A stretch of 64,000 bases of DNA from Amaurobius ferox (taxonomy: Eukaryota > Arthropoda > Arachnida > Araneae > Amaurobiidae), in the NCBI GenBank assembly GCA_951213105.1, contig OX578150.1, forward strand, positions 23,192,022 to 23,256,021, read 5' to 3'. Both the position numbers and the translations under genes were made by a program. A model generated the notes under the pieces. That model searched no databases. It was not told where the DNA came from and saw nothing but the letters and a program-made list of their open reading frames with translations. This document shows positions 12,701 through 24,540 of this stretch, in pieces. The stretch's first letter is position 1, and the number at the start of each line of letters is the position of its first letter.

Positions 12701-13908
12701 AGAGTTGTTGTTTTTAGCGCCTCGGCGCGAGCCGAGCGAAATTCGAATACGGCATGCATTCTGAGGAACGAACGTTTTATTTCCCGGCCTACCTGTAATA
12801 TGTGTGGTATCCTGATAGCAGAGAGTTATTTACTTGAAATAACGTTGTGAGCGAAGTGATTGATGTCTACTGAAGTATCGTCGGCGCCTTTGGAATAATT
12901 GTTTAGTTCCAGAGGTCGGATTTGTTCTTTCATAGTGAACTGTGTAGTTTAAATTTTCTGAGTCCTAGGACCGGACCTCCAATTGTTTACTTCACGGTCT
13001 TGATGATGGAGCTATTTGTTCTTTTGTTCCGAGCGATGTCCACTGGCGCTCTGCTACTCTCGGCTGAGAATTTTATGATGTGAAGGAGCTGCCCGTTTTT
13101 GTGCAGATCAGGCCTTGGGAGTGTTCTTTTCGCGGAGTTTTGGAGCACCATATTCCACTTGAATGGTTGGACTCACTTGATGTACCGATGCCCTACGGGA
13201 GGTACTTCTCCGTTTGGCCTTTTCTGGAGCAGGAAGGGACTGCACCCAAGCTGATGATGACTGACATCGATTTCGTGCTCGGGACTTTATTACTGCCGTT
13301 CAGCGTTTTCCCGTTTATGGGTGATATCTTTTGCATTCTAATTTTTAATTGTTTCTGCAGTTTAGACTATTTTAAAATTTAATTAAATTAGCATGACTAA
13401 GACCCCTTTCACTTATATATTTTAAGTTACGAATCCTGTGGATTATTGTTAGGATGTTCTAAATTCCCTTTTGGCTAACTTATGTTCTTTTATCCCAAAT
13501 TTTAGTTTAGACAAATAATTGTATAATTTTATTATTGTTAACTTTAAAATTTAATATTCTAACGTTTTTCTACCACTATACGACCGGCCATTCCATTTAT
13601 TTTTATTATTTAAGATGTTTGATTTTAGTTAATGAGATGTAAAATGTTTTAAAAATTCTTTTAAAATAAAGTTTAAATTTTAATAAACGTTAGATTTTGA
13701 AAACCTAAAAATCTGTGTTCTTTCTTTTACTTTTAATGTTTTTATTTTTAGGAAAGTTCCATTTAATTACATGTAGAGTACATATTTGTACACGTAGGGA
13801 AACTGGTCAATAGGTCCACTTTCAGTTTATTTAAGAATTCAGTTTATTTAAAACTTTCAGTTTATTTTTAGAATGTTTTAGTATTTCATAAAATGCTCTT
13901 TTTCCCCC
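9716..13908 (+). mobile_element. LTR-retrotransposon-like, largely non-coding element
   Basis: Flanked by related direct repeats. The left one (9716-9935) begins TTTATTTAAGAATTCAG and ends TAGTATTTCATAAA..CCCCCCCAACA; the right one (13828-13908) has the same start and end but a large internal deletion. Immediately after the left repeat comes ATTGGCGCCGTTTGACC, placed like a tRNA primer-binding site, although I cannot assign a tRNA. The interior (9940-12600) is strongly T-rich with G exceeding C on this strand and has no meaningful open frame. It is followed by a GC-richer block with a TATA box and poly(A) signals. It could be a non-autonomous or decayed LTR element. No clear target duplication was found. 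It lies in the FBXO21 intron between exons B and C. Confidence 0.5.
12625..13690 (+). promoter_or_regulatory. Putative transcription unit inside the LTR-like element
   Basis: TATATAAG at 12625-12632 is followed by a pyrimidine-rich stretch near 12650-12680, a GC-richer CpG-containing block to ~13330, and AATAAA at 13665-13670 and 13682-13687. A frame open from 13068 to 13382 has no upstream ATG and no recognised domain. The arrangement resembles the U3/R/U5 of a long LTR or an untranslated leader, with transcription left to right. Function is inferred from signals only. Confidence 0.35.
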
Positions 13909-14010
13909 CCAACATCTGCATAGCATGGAAGAGACAAAACTAATTTGATTGCATAAGGTAATGGTTCTAAAACATTTTTGAACAAGGAGCCCATGTTTTT
14001 GTCACATGTA

Positions 14011-14927
14011 CAGGATGACCAATAAAGTTGTAAGTAAACCAAAAAGTTTTGAACAATAGCAACTGAAGCTATGGAAGTGAAGTATTGGTATAGTAATGTG
14101 ACCTTGCATTGCTGGTCATATACTGACGATCACAATATTAAGATAGTGTCCCTAGTGACAAAATTTGGAAGTTAGTACTTCTATCTCAAAAACTATAAAA
14201 GGTACCGAAAAAATGTCAATTTGAAAATTGTAGATCATGGTTGAATTAGTAAGAAGTGACATTGTGCAGAATAAAGTGGTGCAGAATCTATGCATGTTGC
14301 TGCAGTGTGATATGTAAATAATGATTGTGACATGCAACACTACTCATGCCGATAAACCATGCAAGATAATTTACAAACTATCGTCGATTATCAAATGAGT
14401 ATCATATTGTATGTGTACTTTGATGCTTATTGCATCGAGAAATGATCATGACAGGCTGCTTAAAGGAATATTATTGCAAGATAGTACTGCTATACTGCAA
14501 ATTCAGATGAAATGATCTGGAAGCTGCACAGCAGTATTTCTTGCAACTTGCTATTGCCCCACGTTCATCTGTAATGCTGGCAAATGTACAACAGGAAATT
14601 CTTACCTGCATACAAACATGTAATGTGGCAGACTATAGACATATTGAACCTACTCTAAATTAAACTATAGGCTATGTAAATAGTGCTTTTATATATATTG
14701 AAATGACATTTCTTACTAATTTAGTGGTGCTCTACAACTTTCTTATTAACTTTTTTTCTGTATCTCTTATAGTTTGCAAGATAGGAGTGCTAACTTCCAA
14801 ATTTGGCTATCAGTCTCATCTGGTAGTGATGGCCACTTTACTATACTAATACCTCTTCACTTTCATAGCTCTAGCTACCATTGTTTAAAGTGTATTTGCC
14901 CTACTTATAACTTCATTGGTCAACCTG
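14011..14927. mobile_element. 917-bp MITE with long terminal inverted repeats and TA flanks
   Basis: Left end CAGGATGACCAATAAAGTT and right end AACTTCATTGGTCAACCTG are inverted copies. The similarity continues inward for more than 200 bp: for example, AATTTGGAAGTTAGTACT near 14160 pairs with the inverted AGTGCTAACTTCCAAATTT near 14785-14805. TA lies at both outer borders (14009-14010 and 14928-14929), as for Tc1/mariner-type insertions. No transposase frame, so it is non-autonomous. Confidence 0.8.
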
Positions 14928-15576
14928 TATTTTTGCTAAAAATAATGTTTTATAGTGTATTTAGTTGATATTAAGTTTGAATTTTATCCAAACTCTGTAA
15001 TCCCGAAAATTCTAAAATCCAAAATTTGCTAAGTCGAGATTTTTGAGGTTGTACTGTATATGCAGATAAAATTGTATACAAATATAGAAAATTTTGAGTT
15101 ATTTTGACTGCTTTTTTTTTCTCATTGTCATGTATTCACGATAAATATCAGTTAAATCTGAAATTATTGTTTGAAATTGGTGTTAAAATAGCAGTATGCA
15201 GTACCTGGAATTTTGATAAAGACAGCAGGGAGAACCTGGAAAATTCATTGTGAAAAATGGACATGAACCCTGATAAAAATGCAGCATACAGCTGTTTCAA
15301 AGATGCCCAGGATCCTCTTTGTTAGTGCTAGAGAACCAGCAAACTCGAAGCCATGAAGATGGAATGAACACAAATAGAAGAAACAGAGGGATATATATAC
15401 TCAAGTCGTTGATTGAAAGTCCACCTGAAAGTACCAATCGAAAAACAGAATGAAGAACAGCTCAGTCAGTCTGAAACAACAACTGACACACAGGATTGGA
15501 GTGCGCCAAAACACAATAGAAATATCCCATCAAAACGAGTCTTCCTTTTTGATGGGAAGTCTTCTTCCAAACAAGA

Positions 15577-15690
15577 TTAAATGAGTCCAACAAGATGAAA
15601 AAGTCTTGGACAAAAGCCCCAATTCTTAACCTTTGGGACTTTTGTGTATAATTTAGACTTTCTTCGTCTTGTTGGGACTCATTTAATTTT
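15577..15690. repeat. Imperfect inverted repeat (hairpin)
   Basis: TTAAATGAGTCCAACAAGAT near 15578-15597 pairs with the inverted CTTGTTGGGACTCATTTAA near 15672-15690. Adjacent AGTCTT../AGACTT phrases extend the arms. The hairpin lies about 240 bp upstream of FBXO21 exon C. No function assigned. Confidence 0.65.
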
Positions 15691-15932
15691 GGTTGAACTT
15701 GTTTTGTCTCCAATTCAATCCAATTAATGTTTTCTAATTCTGTTGTTTTAGCCCTCTAATAAAATTGCTGAAATTCTGTCTATGGGGAAAGTCTTGTGGG
15801 CCATATCATATTTTTATACAATTGCATAGTAAATATTAAAAGATTTAATCTCATATAAAATAAATTATGTTTTTTTTTTAGTTCCATATCTAAGTTATAC
15901 TTATTCTTAAATTAATATAAATGGTTTTTAAG

Positions 15933-16112
15933 GTATTCATCCGAATGACTTGGTACATAGTTGAGTTCAAACGTCAATGTGAAAGTGGACCAGAGGATTC
16001 CCTGTCCTTGTGCAGTGCACTCGAACTACTCTGCTTACTCAGCCCAGATGACATGGAGCATAAGCTATTATTGGCTAGGCTGTATATGCACTTGGGCATC
16101 AATGTAACTGAA
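15933..16112 (+). CDS. FBXO21: FBXO21 homologue, exon C
   Basis: A 180-bp exon in phase 0 at both ends. It follows a TTTTTAAG acceptor, reads VFIRMTWYIVEFKRQCE.. through LELLCLLSPDDMEHKLLLAR to GINVTE, and ends GAA|GTGAGT. The content is helical and leucine-rich, with LYMHLGIN before the donor. This is the linker between the SirB1-like and YccV domains, where FBXO21 proteins have TPR-like helices; that comparison is from family knowledge, not an alignment. Open throughout. Confidence 0.88.
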
Positions 16113-16324
16113 GTGAGTTTTAGTATTTTGCTAACTTGTTATCTTCTGTTATCTTGTATTACAATCAACTCTCCATAAATTATAATTGAAGAGAGTGTCT
16201 TGCATTAGTTTTACCAGATGATTTTTAAGAATGGTTCGCTTCACATTGCTTTGTGTTTAACTATTTTTCATTTTGATTACATTCATATTAAAGTGCTTAT
16301 AATTTTTATTTTAGTGACTGGAAA

Positions 16325-17185
16325 GAATTACCCAGTGTTACCTTGGTCCTAAATAAGCACACATTACTTAAATAATGCAAATACAGATAACACCACTCAA
16401 TATCCAAATTGCCTGTTTTGATCTAAAATCATTCCTATGCTTCATTTTTTACATATGCAACTATGTTAATTGTACAACATGGTCATAAATTGTTCTAAGT
16501 AAGCACGCAATCGCTGATCGTTAAAAAATGTTTGAGTTCACAAAAAAGAAAAGGTTTCTTTCACCCAAAATAAATTCAAAAATGTATTGCTACCGCAGAG
16601 AGTTTTAATTCAATTTAAATCAAATTCCAACACAATACTCATAATGATAATATAATACCAAATTAAAAAAATTAGAACAAAATCTTTTACATTCGACAAG
16701 TTAGAAAACTGATAAATAACATCCACATCATCAAATAAACAGCTGTTTTTTTTCTCTTAATAAATGAATAGTGTATAAAAATAAAATTTTTACTCAGCTT
16801 ATTTTTATCCTGACTTATCCCATCAGCCCATTGAGTACATAAATGATACAAATCATTTGTTAGTTTTTAACTCGACATATATGACATGAGATAAAATATC
16901 TGTCATTTAATCAAAACACCTGCTCTTAAATATTACATGAAGCAGCAGTAAATAGATTTCATTTGATGAAAAAGTGGAAAATGGCCAATATTTAGTATTA
17001 AAAGTTCATAACTTTTAAACTATTGAAATTTTAAAGAAATCTTTCTGAGGTGCATAGTACATGGACATAAAGCATCTCTGAAATAAATTTCGCCATTGTC
17101 TGATGCTTCAATTTTCCATTGCAGATGAAATACACACCCAGAACTACAGAAAGACAAACATTTTCTTTTATTATGTAAGATTTTT
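16325..17185. repeat. Dispersed repeat, 'TACCC..GTTACC' family
   Basis: Begins AATTACCCAGTGTTACCTTGG and ends CTACAGAAAGACAAACATTTT then CTTTTATTATGTAA, matching the start and end landmarks of the copy at 3765-4410. Non-coding. Lies in the intron after exon C. Confidence 0.5.
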
Positions 17186-18814
17186 TGTGATTAAAGTAGT
17201 AATTGAGTTAATAATAGCACAAAAACTTTAAGAAAAAACTAGTAAGGTTGTTACGTACATTGGCATCTCATTTTGTTATTCTCAGTAAGTAATAGTAAAT
17301 ATAATTTGTTGTTAAAAGTTCTGCTATAGCCAAATATGTGCTCTTACCTTTCTGTTATATGAAATTGGATTAATAAATTACCTAGTTATGTATGCAACTC
17401 AAGTCTGCAATTTTTATTTGACTTGAAAATTCATAATTTACATCAGTTGTGCATAAATTTGATCACTCAGTGTACGACTCATACTTAGTCCGAAATATCT
17501 TTTCTTTTAGCCCTAGATTCCTAAATTCCCTAAAAATGAGTATATCAATTTTATTTTAAATAATTTATGTAAATTTTAATGAATTTTAGTATATTCATTA
17601 CTACATTTCTTTTATGTTATTTTACTACATATTTTAAAGCAAGAACTATATTAATTAAATAGTTTTATGAAATGTAGCTAGAAAATTTTTGTGACAATTT
17701 AACATTGAAAAACCCAAACTTTTGTTGCTAACAGTTAGAAAAGTTTCCATTGCACAATCATGAAGCTTTTTTTTTTATTTGAGTGATTTTTAATGCAATG
17801 AATAGATTGGTGTACAAAACTATAAGTTTTATTCAACTTGTCTTGTATTTTCATCTTAACTTACCCCATCAACCCATCAAGTGCATGAATGAAATTTATG
17901 TCATTTGTTAGCTTTTAACAAGGCAGCTATGAATGTACAAGTCTTGCATCCATCCAAGGTTGCACATGTGATGTCTGATGACAGAAATATCAATTTTTCC
18001 AACATGCACATTACAGCGAAAAATTGCATCTTTTGGATCTTGACTAATCCTGTAAAAAAATGCTGTATTTTGACTGTGAATAAAAATTAGCCATACTCAA
18101 TCCAGGGTTAATTATAAAAACCTTGTTTTTCATTATTTAATATAGATTAAATAATCAATGACTTTAAAAGTTGAATTAAAGTTGGAAGATAAGCAAAAAT
18201 GGAACTTGAAAAGTTAATATGTATTAAAAAGTTGTTAAAAAAATTATTTTGGTGTGACCTTAACTAGCTTGGTAGAGTTTTAAATAAACAAACATTATTT
18301 TGAGTGACATTTTGTTGTTGCCATAGTTAAGATATCCCTAATTTGGTCCTTTTTTCGATCTGAAAATAAAGTCACAAAAATTGATCTGAATATAGAGTAT
18401 GAGTCCTGCCAGTGCAGTCATATACACTTATGATGATCATAGTGCATTGCATATATTGTAAGGGGACAAAAATGCATGATTTTGACTTATGGACATGCTC
18501 CAGAACCTAAGCTGCCATAAGTCCAAAGTACAACTATATTTGGAATTTTAACTCAATAATATAAAACTTTGTAAATACAACATGATCCCCTGTATGATTT
18601 TTTAAAGTAATTCTTTCTCTGCCTGTTTATTATTTTCTTATTTTATTGTAAAGATATTGATGGATAAGCGGGTTTTTTTTAAGATCTCCTGAACACTTTT
18701 GGAAAGATGTTGATGTGTATGTAAGTTTCTTATAAGTCTGGACACTATAACGCAAGAATGCATGTTGTTGTGAAATTATATGTGAAGTACCACTGTGAAG
18801 TTATATTTGTAGAC
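17186..18814. other. Intronic sequence, no gene seen
   Basis: AT-rich intron. The phrases TTTATGTCATTTGTTAGCTTTTAAC (17896-17920) and CCCATCAACCCATCAAGTGCAT resemble part of the neighbouring repeat at 16800-16880, so some of this is decayed copies of the same family. Otherwise nothing recognised. Confidence 0.4.
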
Positions 18815-19825
18815 TAGAAAATGTACCCTGTGTAACTAGATAATTAAAGCAGAGTCATTATATAAAATAATAAAATAAATTTTATTTGCATAAATAACAG
18901 TAAAAATTGCATGAAATCCATGTTCATTGACACATTGAGCTCAATATGTACTGACCCCCAATCATTGAAATCAATTCCTTGTGAAGACTCTACGTCCTGA
19001 GTTAATGTACACAATTTAAATCTTAATTTCAATAATCTCACAATTCGACCAATCAGCGGAATTAGACCAATTTATATATTGGCCATATCTTCTGCAAACA
19101 GCGTAATGTTTATATTTTCAATAAATAAGTGTCTGCTACTTAAAATAATATAGATAACATTATATTTCAAATCAATATGACATTATATTTCACACATCAG
19201 AATGTACACATCTATTATGTGCATACGCAAATGGACAACATAATTCCACCATTCTGTAGGTATTGCTTCAGTAGGTAGAAAAACTCAGGAAAGGGTCCGC
19301 TCAGAAAGAAAATGATTAAAAAATTTTAAGGGTTCGTTCGCTTAAAAAATTTATAATTAATGAATGGATGGGTTGAGGAAATTATTTTTTATTTAGGAAC
19401 AATGTGTGACATAGTAACTGGTGTTAAATTATAAACATTAGATTGCTTGTCAATTTTTTATATCGCAATATTAAAATCGAGGAGATTTCAAACATACGAA
19501 AAGTTTATATTTTTTAAAAATCACTAACATTCATCTATTAATCATATGGATTTCATTCAAAGTTTGTTTGAAAGATAATTTTTCGATCTTTTCAATAATG
19601 TTAGGCTGGAAATTCTGTGATAATATTTTAGGTAGCTAAATAATCAGTTTGTGTGAATATCACTCAAAATCATTGTAAATCGGGATAAAACATAAAATAA
19701 CTAGAAATCTAATTCGAAATTGTAAAAAATAGTACTAAGATGCACCTATTCTTGTCCTGATGTACCTGTGCACCAAATTTCATGACTGTATGATGTTTAG
19801 ATTTCCTGCTACAAACAGGTATTAA
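18815..19825. repeat. Dispersed repeat, diverged copy
   Basis: Starts GACTAGAAAATGTACCCTGTG TAACTAG, the same start style as the copies at 3765 and 60889, and ends CAAATTTCATGACTGTATGATG TTTAGATTTCCTGCTACA, which matches 31360-31400. Non-coding; family not identified. Confidence 0.45.
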
Positions 19826-21009
19826 TTTTGTGTTGCTTGAGTTTTAAAAAAATTAATAAATAAGATAGATATTTTTTACAATATTTGTCTTGCATAATAA
19901 AGATGTTTATCTCTGTCATCTGTAGCAGAAAATCAAAAGTGTCGGACAGTAGTAAAATTTGCTACAGAATTGCTTCATGTTCCTGTACAATGCACTTCAA
20001 TGAAATTTTATAGAAATTTAAATTAGTAAACCAAAAATCTATCAAAAATCTTGACTTCAAAACTTAATTTTATTCTGGGCACATGATAAAATTCATTCAT
20101 TGCCACTACAGACGATATTCAAGAGCCGGTATTTAGATTAAATAGCAGAGATTTTGTCTTGATATAAAATCAGCTGTTTCCAAATGAAGTGGATTTATCC
20201 TTTTCAAACTTTGTCAATTTAAAATATTTTATTCTAATTTTTGGGGTTTTATATTATCATTATAAGTATTGTGCTAAAATTTGACTTTAAGTCAAAACTT
20301 GAGATAGCCATAATTTTTTTAATTGTACTTCAGGGTTAAGGAATTTTTCTTTTTTATGACTTTATGTATTTTCATTTACTTGCGTCTTTTATTTAATCCA
20401 AAGTCTAACTTCTTAAATATTGAAATAATAATAAATTCAATTAATCTCAGCTTTTAATCCCAAACAACACCGGATACCTTTCCTAGTTTAGAATTTGTTC
20501 AACAAAAAACTAATTTTAATAATATTGAGTGTAGTTTTGACTTGATAAAATTCAAATTTATCGTTTCTGTCACTGTCTTCAGTGTTGAATTGAGATTTCA
20601 ATATCTAATTACACCAGTAAGAAACATGAATAACAGAAACAAATGAGTGAAGCTTAAGAAATTATGATTTTAACTTGTAAAAAATCCCTTATTTATAAAA
20701 ATTTAAATGATGTTTTCCAAAATTGCTGATACATGTTTTCTCCTGAGAATTGATGATATCATGTTTCTCTCTAAGAATCAGTGTCCGTAAAATCATCCTT
20801 TTCATCCAGCAACAGCAGCAATTTTCGTCAGTTAAAGAACACTTGAGTTTTGGTCCACATATGTTTGAAGTTTTGGAACTTTGCTATTAACAGGCAATTG
20901 TAAAAAGCAATTTTATTTCTCATTTTGGAAGAGTATATTTACATGTTATTTCTGACACATTTAATTATTTATATAAATTTAAAAATACGTCCCCTACTAG
21001 TGCCTAAAA
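19826..21009. other. Intronic sequence, no gene seen
   Basis: AT-rich intron between FBXO21 exons C and D. No exon, RNA gene or recognisable element found. Confidence 0.45.
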
Positions 21010-21345
21010 GTGAGTTATGCATAGTACATACTTAATTTTCTCAATGTTAGTTTTAATTTCCCTTCGGAGAAAAAATAAACACATGCCATTTCTGTGGCAA
21101 TGATTTCTGACATGGAAACACAATGAATATGCATTAAATTTCTACTAATTATGTTAAACAGCTGTATTATCCATTAGAAGTTATGCATAGTACATACTTT
21201 GTTTCTCAATGGTAGTTTTAATCTCCCTGCGGAGCAAAAAAAACACATGCCATTTCTGTGGCAATCATTTCTGATACGGAAACACAATGAATATGCATTA
21301 AAATTCTACTAATTACATTAAACAGCTGTGTTATCCATTAGAAAT
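21010..21345. repeat. Tandem duplication of a ~168-bp unit
   Basis: Unit 1 (~21013-21180) and unit 2 (~21181-21345) share TTATGCATAGTACATACTT, CCTTCGGAGAAAAAA/CCTGCGGAGCAAAAA, CACATGCCATTTCTGTGGCA, ACACAATGAATATGCATTAA and TATCCATTAGAA in the same order. They differ by scattered substitutions and small indels, so the duplication is not very recent. Confidence 0.85.
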
Positions 21346-21559
21346 CTTTAGGTATTTCTAAGAACTTATTTCAAGTAAAAGTTAAAAAACACTTTTTTTT
21401 TTTTGGAACTTGAAAATTGATAATTATCAGACATTCAGCTATGCAGCAGAGAAAGAACAATGTTTATTTATCTTAAAAAGTACCTTTGAGTATCTACAAA
21501 AAATCAGATATTCAGCCTTATATGATTGAAACTTGAATTATTTTTGAAATTTAAAAATT

Positions 21560-21770
21560 CCATACCATAGAATTCTATTTATCTGCCTCCTCAAATGCGA
21601 CTGAAAATTATGAAACATGTAGGGGGAAGTGCTTACAGGGTATTTTATGCTAAGAGAAACAAGTAGAGTTCCATTGATCTGTCTCCTAAATGTGCTGGGA
21701 AAATGCAGGGTATATATCGGGGAGGATGCTTACTTGGAATTTTAGACAAAAAGAAACAAAAGTTTGTTTT
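21560..21770. repeat. Diverged tandem duplication (~127-bp unit)
   Basis: Two units share (A/T)TCTAT/CATTGATCTG..TCCT(C)AAATG, a GGGGAAGTGCTTAC/GGGGAGGATGCTTAC block and an AAGAGAAACAA(G/A) end. Divergence is substantial. Non-coding, upstream of exon D. Confidence 0.55.
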
Positions 21771-22182
21771 AATCAGTAAAATAATTTATTTCAATGGCAA
21801 AATGTAAATTTTTTTACCTGATGTTTGAGGGGCTGTTTCACGCAATGTTTTAGAGTTTCAAATACAAACAAAGGAACACTATGTTGGGGAAGAGCAGATC
21901 GATGGAATTCTATGGTTGTATTATTTCCTATGAAGACACAGAGTAATTATCGTAGCAATGATGTATAGTCAATGCTAGAAAATGTTAGTTTGAATTTTCC
22001 TATAGATGTAAATGATATTAAAATAGCATATCCTCCAAATGATTCTAATTTATCTGTATGGCAAACCTATTGTCAACGTCAAAAATATGTCTTTTAGAAA
22101 TTTTTACAAAAATTTTAAAAGAATAACTAAGAAGGAAAGCGAATGAAAACAAAATATATTTTTTGTAATCATCATCTTTCAG

Positions 22183-22305
22183 GCTATATCGATGCTTCAA
22201 GAAATTCCCGCACATGATCCTATGTCTCCTTTAATTTTGGGTTATTTGTACCAGTCTACTCTGAATACCTTGGAGACACAGAAGGTTAGCCGTCCACCTG
22301 TTAAG
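22183..22305 (+). CDS. FBXO21: FBXO21 homologue, exon D
   Basis: A 123-bp exon in phase 0 at both ends. It follows an ATCTTTCAG acceptor, reads AISMLQEIPAHDPMSPLILGYL to SRPPVK, and ends AAG|GTATAT. It continues the inter-domain region before the YccV domain. No stop, codon phases agree with exons C and E. The large intron that follows (22306-30827) holds a LINE ORF1 relic, a GC-rich island and an hAT fragment. Confidence 0.85.
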
Positions 22306-23548
22306 GTATATATTTATAAGTTTACATTTTTTTAAGTTTTGGTGTAAAACGAATTTTGAATTTAACAAAACTTCTTGTTAAAGGTATAAACTTCAAAAGT
22401 TATTTTAGTTTTTCTAGCATTTAATATATCATAAAATCTTAATATATACATTAGAAAATAAATGAGTCTGTTTGTACATTCCCACAATTCTACAATTTCA
22501 AACTAATTTTATTCAAATTTAATAGAAATGTTTTGCTATTTTGTAGGAATTATGTTTTCATTTCTTAGGCCAGTAGATTTCGGAAAAAATAGTTTCATTA
22601 AAACTTACATAGTATTAATGTTAAGTTATGATTTTCATTTTATTATCTACAAAGTCTGTCGTCATACGAGTATAGGAGTACTATACTAAATTTCATGGCT
22701 TGAAGTTTCAATGTTTTACTACTGAAGATTCACACATATGCACAAACATTTTTTACTTTGCAAGATGTAATTAAAACTCTAGCCACTTCTTTGTCTATTT
22801 CTAAGGGTCTATTGAACCAATTCTTAAAAGGTATGTGAAGGTATTTGAAAGCTGATGATTTCTCTGTGAATCCAAATTAATCAGTTTTCAACAAAAATGT
22901 TAGATTTTTAAAAAGAGTAGTTTGAACATTTGTCAAATTACTTCAATGTTTTTTTCTGTACTGGTATAGCATATATAACATTACTCTACCAACCATATTG
23001 GTTGTTAGTACAATGTTATATTAACCAAAAGTTCTATCCCCATTTAATAAAAAGACATTATATGTCTAGATATTCACTATGTACAAAGTTGGTCATAATT
23101 AGAGAAGGTTCTTTAGAGCCTAAGTAAAATATCTGTTGGTCCAAACTCAACCAAATTTAGTGTAAATACTATTTAAACTATGGCGTTTTAATTTCTAAAA
23201 AAAAAAAAGCTCAAATTTCTGTCAATGTCACTGCAATTATGTAAATATGCAGATTTTTACGTGGATAAAACTGAAACATTATGCAAATTTTAGTAAGCTG
23301 ACATCATAGTTTTGCAGATGTAAAACAGATAGAAAGAGTTAGGTGTTTTCTAAGAAGTGGTTAGCCTGTTCACTGGATCACAACACTTGTGGGTCATGCA
23401 ATGCATGAAGCTCTAGGTGTTTAGCACCTTCAGTCTCCAGTATGTATCATTACGTAACAATTCTGACTACTTTACCATTAGTGGAAGAAAGAGTAAGCAT
23501 TTTACAGGTTAGAAAATTTCAGAGTTATTTTTCGCAAGTTAGGTTAAG

Positions 23549-24540
23549 TTAAAAGTAATTAAAATAAGAAATAGACAGGCCAGGGATTTCCCAATTAGTT
23601 TTGAGAAATTTAAGGTTTTTTGTTTTGAGAGTATTTTGGCTAGTTTGAATGTTTTGTATAGAGGTGATGTCGGTTTTAAGAATATCCATTGCATCCCTAA
23701 ATAAGCCCTTAATATTGGAAATATTAAAGTAATTCTCTAACAATTTAAAGAATTTAAGGAATTCTATAAATGCATTTGTAGTTTGAGAGCTGGGAACTTC
23801 TAAGTTTGACACAGGTTGTGTGGAGCCTATCTGCTCTTCAGAACCTCCTCTTACAATCACGGCAGTGGACTTTGCTTCCTGTATTGGGTTTGATTTATTA
23901 TTTAGAAGGATGGGGAAATTTTTTCTTATCTGAATTGGGGGTGGGAAGGCAGTTTTAGGAGCTTGGTGTCCAGATTTGGTTTCCTGGAACTTTTTATGGT
24001 TCCAGGGGTTTTGGAGGTAGCGACAAAAATTCACAGGGTGAATTTAAGTTAGCTTGTAAACCGTCTCCCAATTCGCGACTGGCTCGAGGCAGCCAAAAAT
24101 ATGGGAAAGGATTTAAGGGTTTTTTATTTCTTTGACTTTTCAATTGTGTGATCCTGATAGGCCAAAATCCTTATAATGCAATTGTGTTCTTTAGGGCTTT
24201 GAATCGGGTGTTAACAGGAAGTCACTTAGCCACAATTTTTTAAGGAGATCTTTTTTTTTTTTTTGGTTGATTGAACTGAAAGATATTTTTGACTTGGTAA
24301 GGTGATTCTGAACACTCTTGTAGTCGTCAACAGACTCAAAAGTGATCTGAATCACTCTACCCATCAGTAAGCCCTAAACTTTACTAGTAAGAACTTTGTT
24401 TAGATCACCTATGAGGGCTCCCCAATTGCTTGAGGAGTCCACATAGAATTATGAGACTTTGACTTTAAGGCGAGGGTCATTAGAGGGATTTAATATCATT
24501 TGCATCTGTACTGATTGATTCCCATTTAGATTCTGATTTA
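23549..24540 (-). pseudogene. Jockey-type LINE ORF1 relic
   Basis: The open part (24034-23549) is rich in Pro, Asn and Lys at its start (APKTAFPPPIQIRKNFP) and ends with a helical stretch containing FIEFLKFFKLLENYF. Upstream on the same strand the reading can be followed with several frameshifts and stops: a VIQITFESVDDYKSVQNHL stretch (~24360-24290), then FPIFL. The order matches the nucleic-acid-binding ORF1 protein of Jockey-like non-LTR retrotransposons (PRE_C2HC-like segment, then a Pro-rich tail). I do not see a clean set of zinc knuckles. It is a decayed fragment lying antisense to FBXO21; no ORF2 is attached. Confidence 0.5.

Noticed and set aside
13068..13382. Open frame of about 105 codons as a gene
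   Set aside because: No ATG at its start, no recognised motif, and it sits in a block that looks like an LTR leader. Kept only as part of a putative transcription unit.
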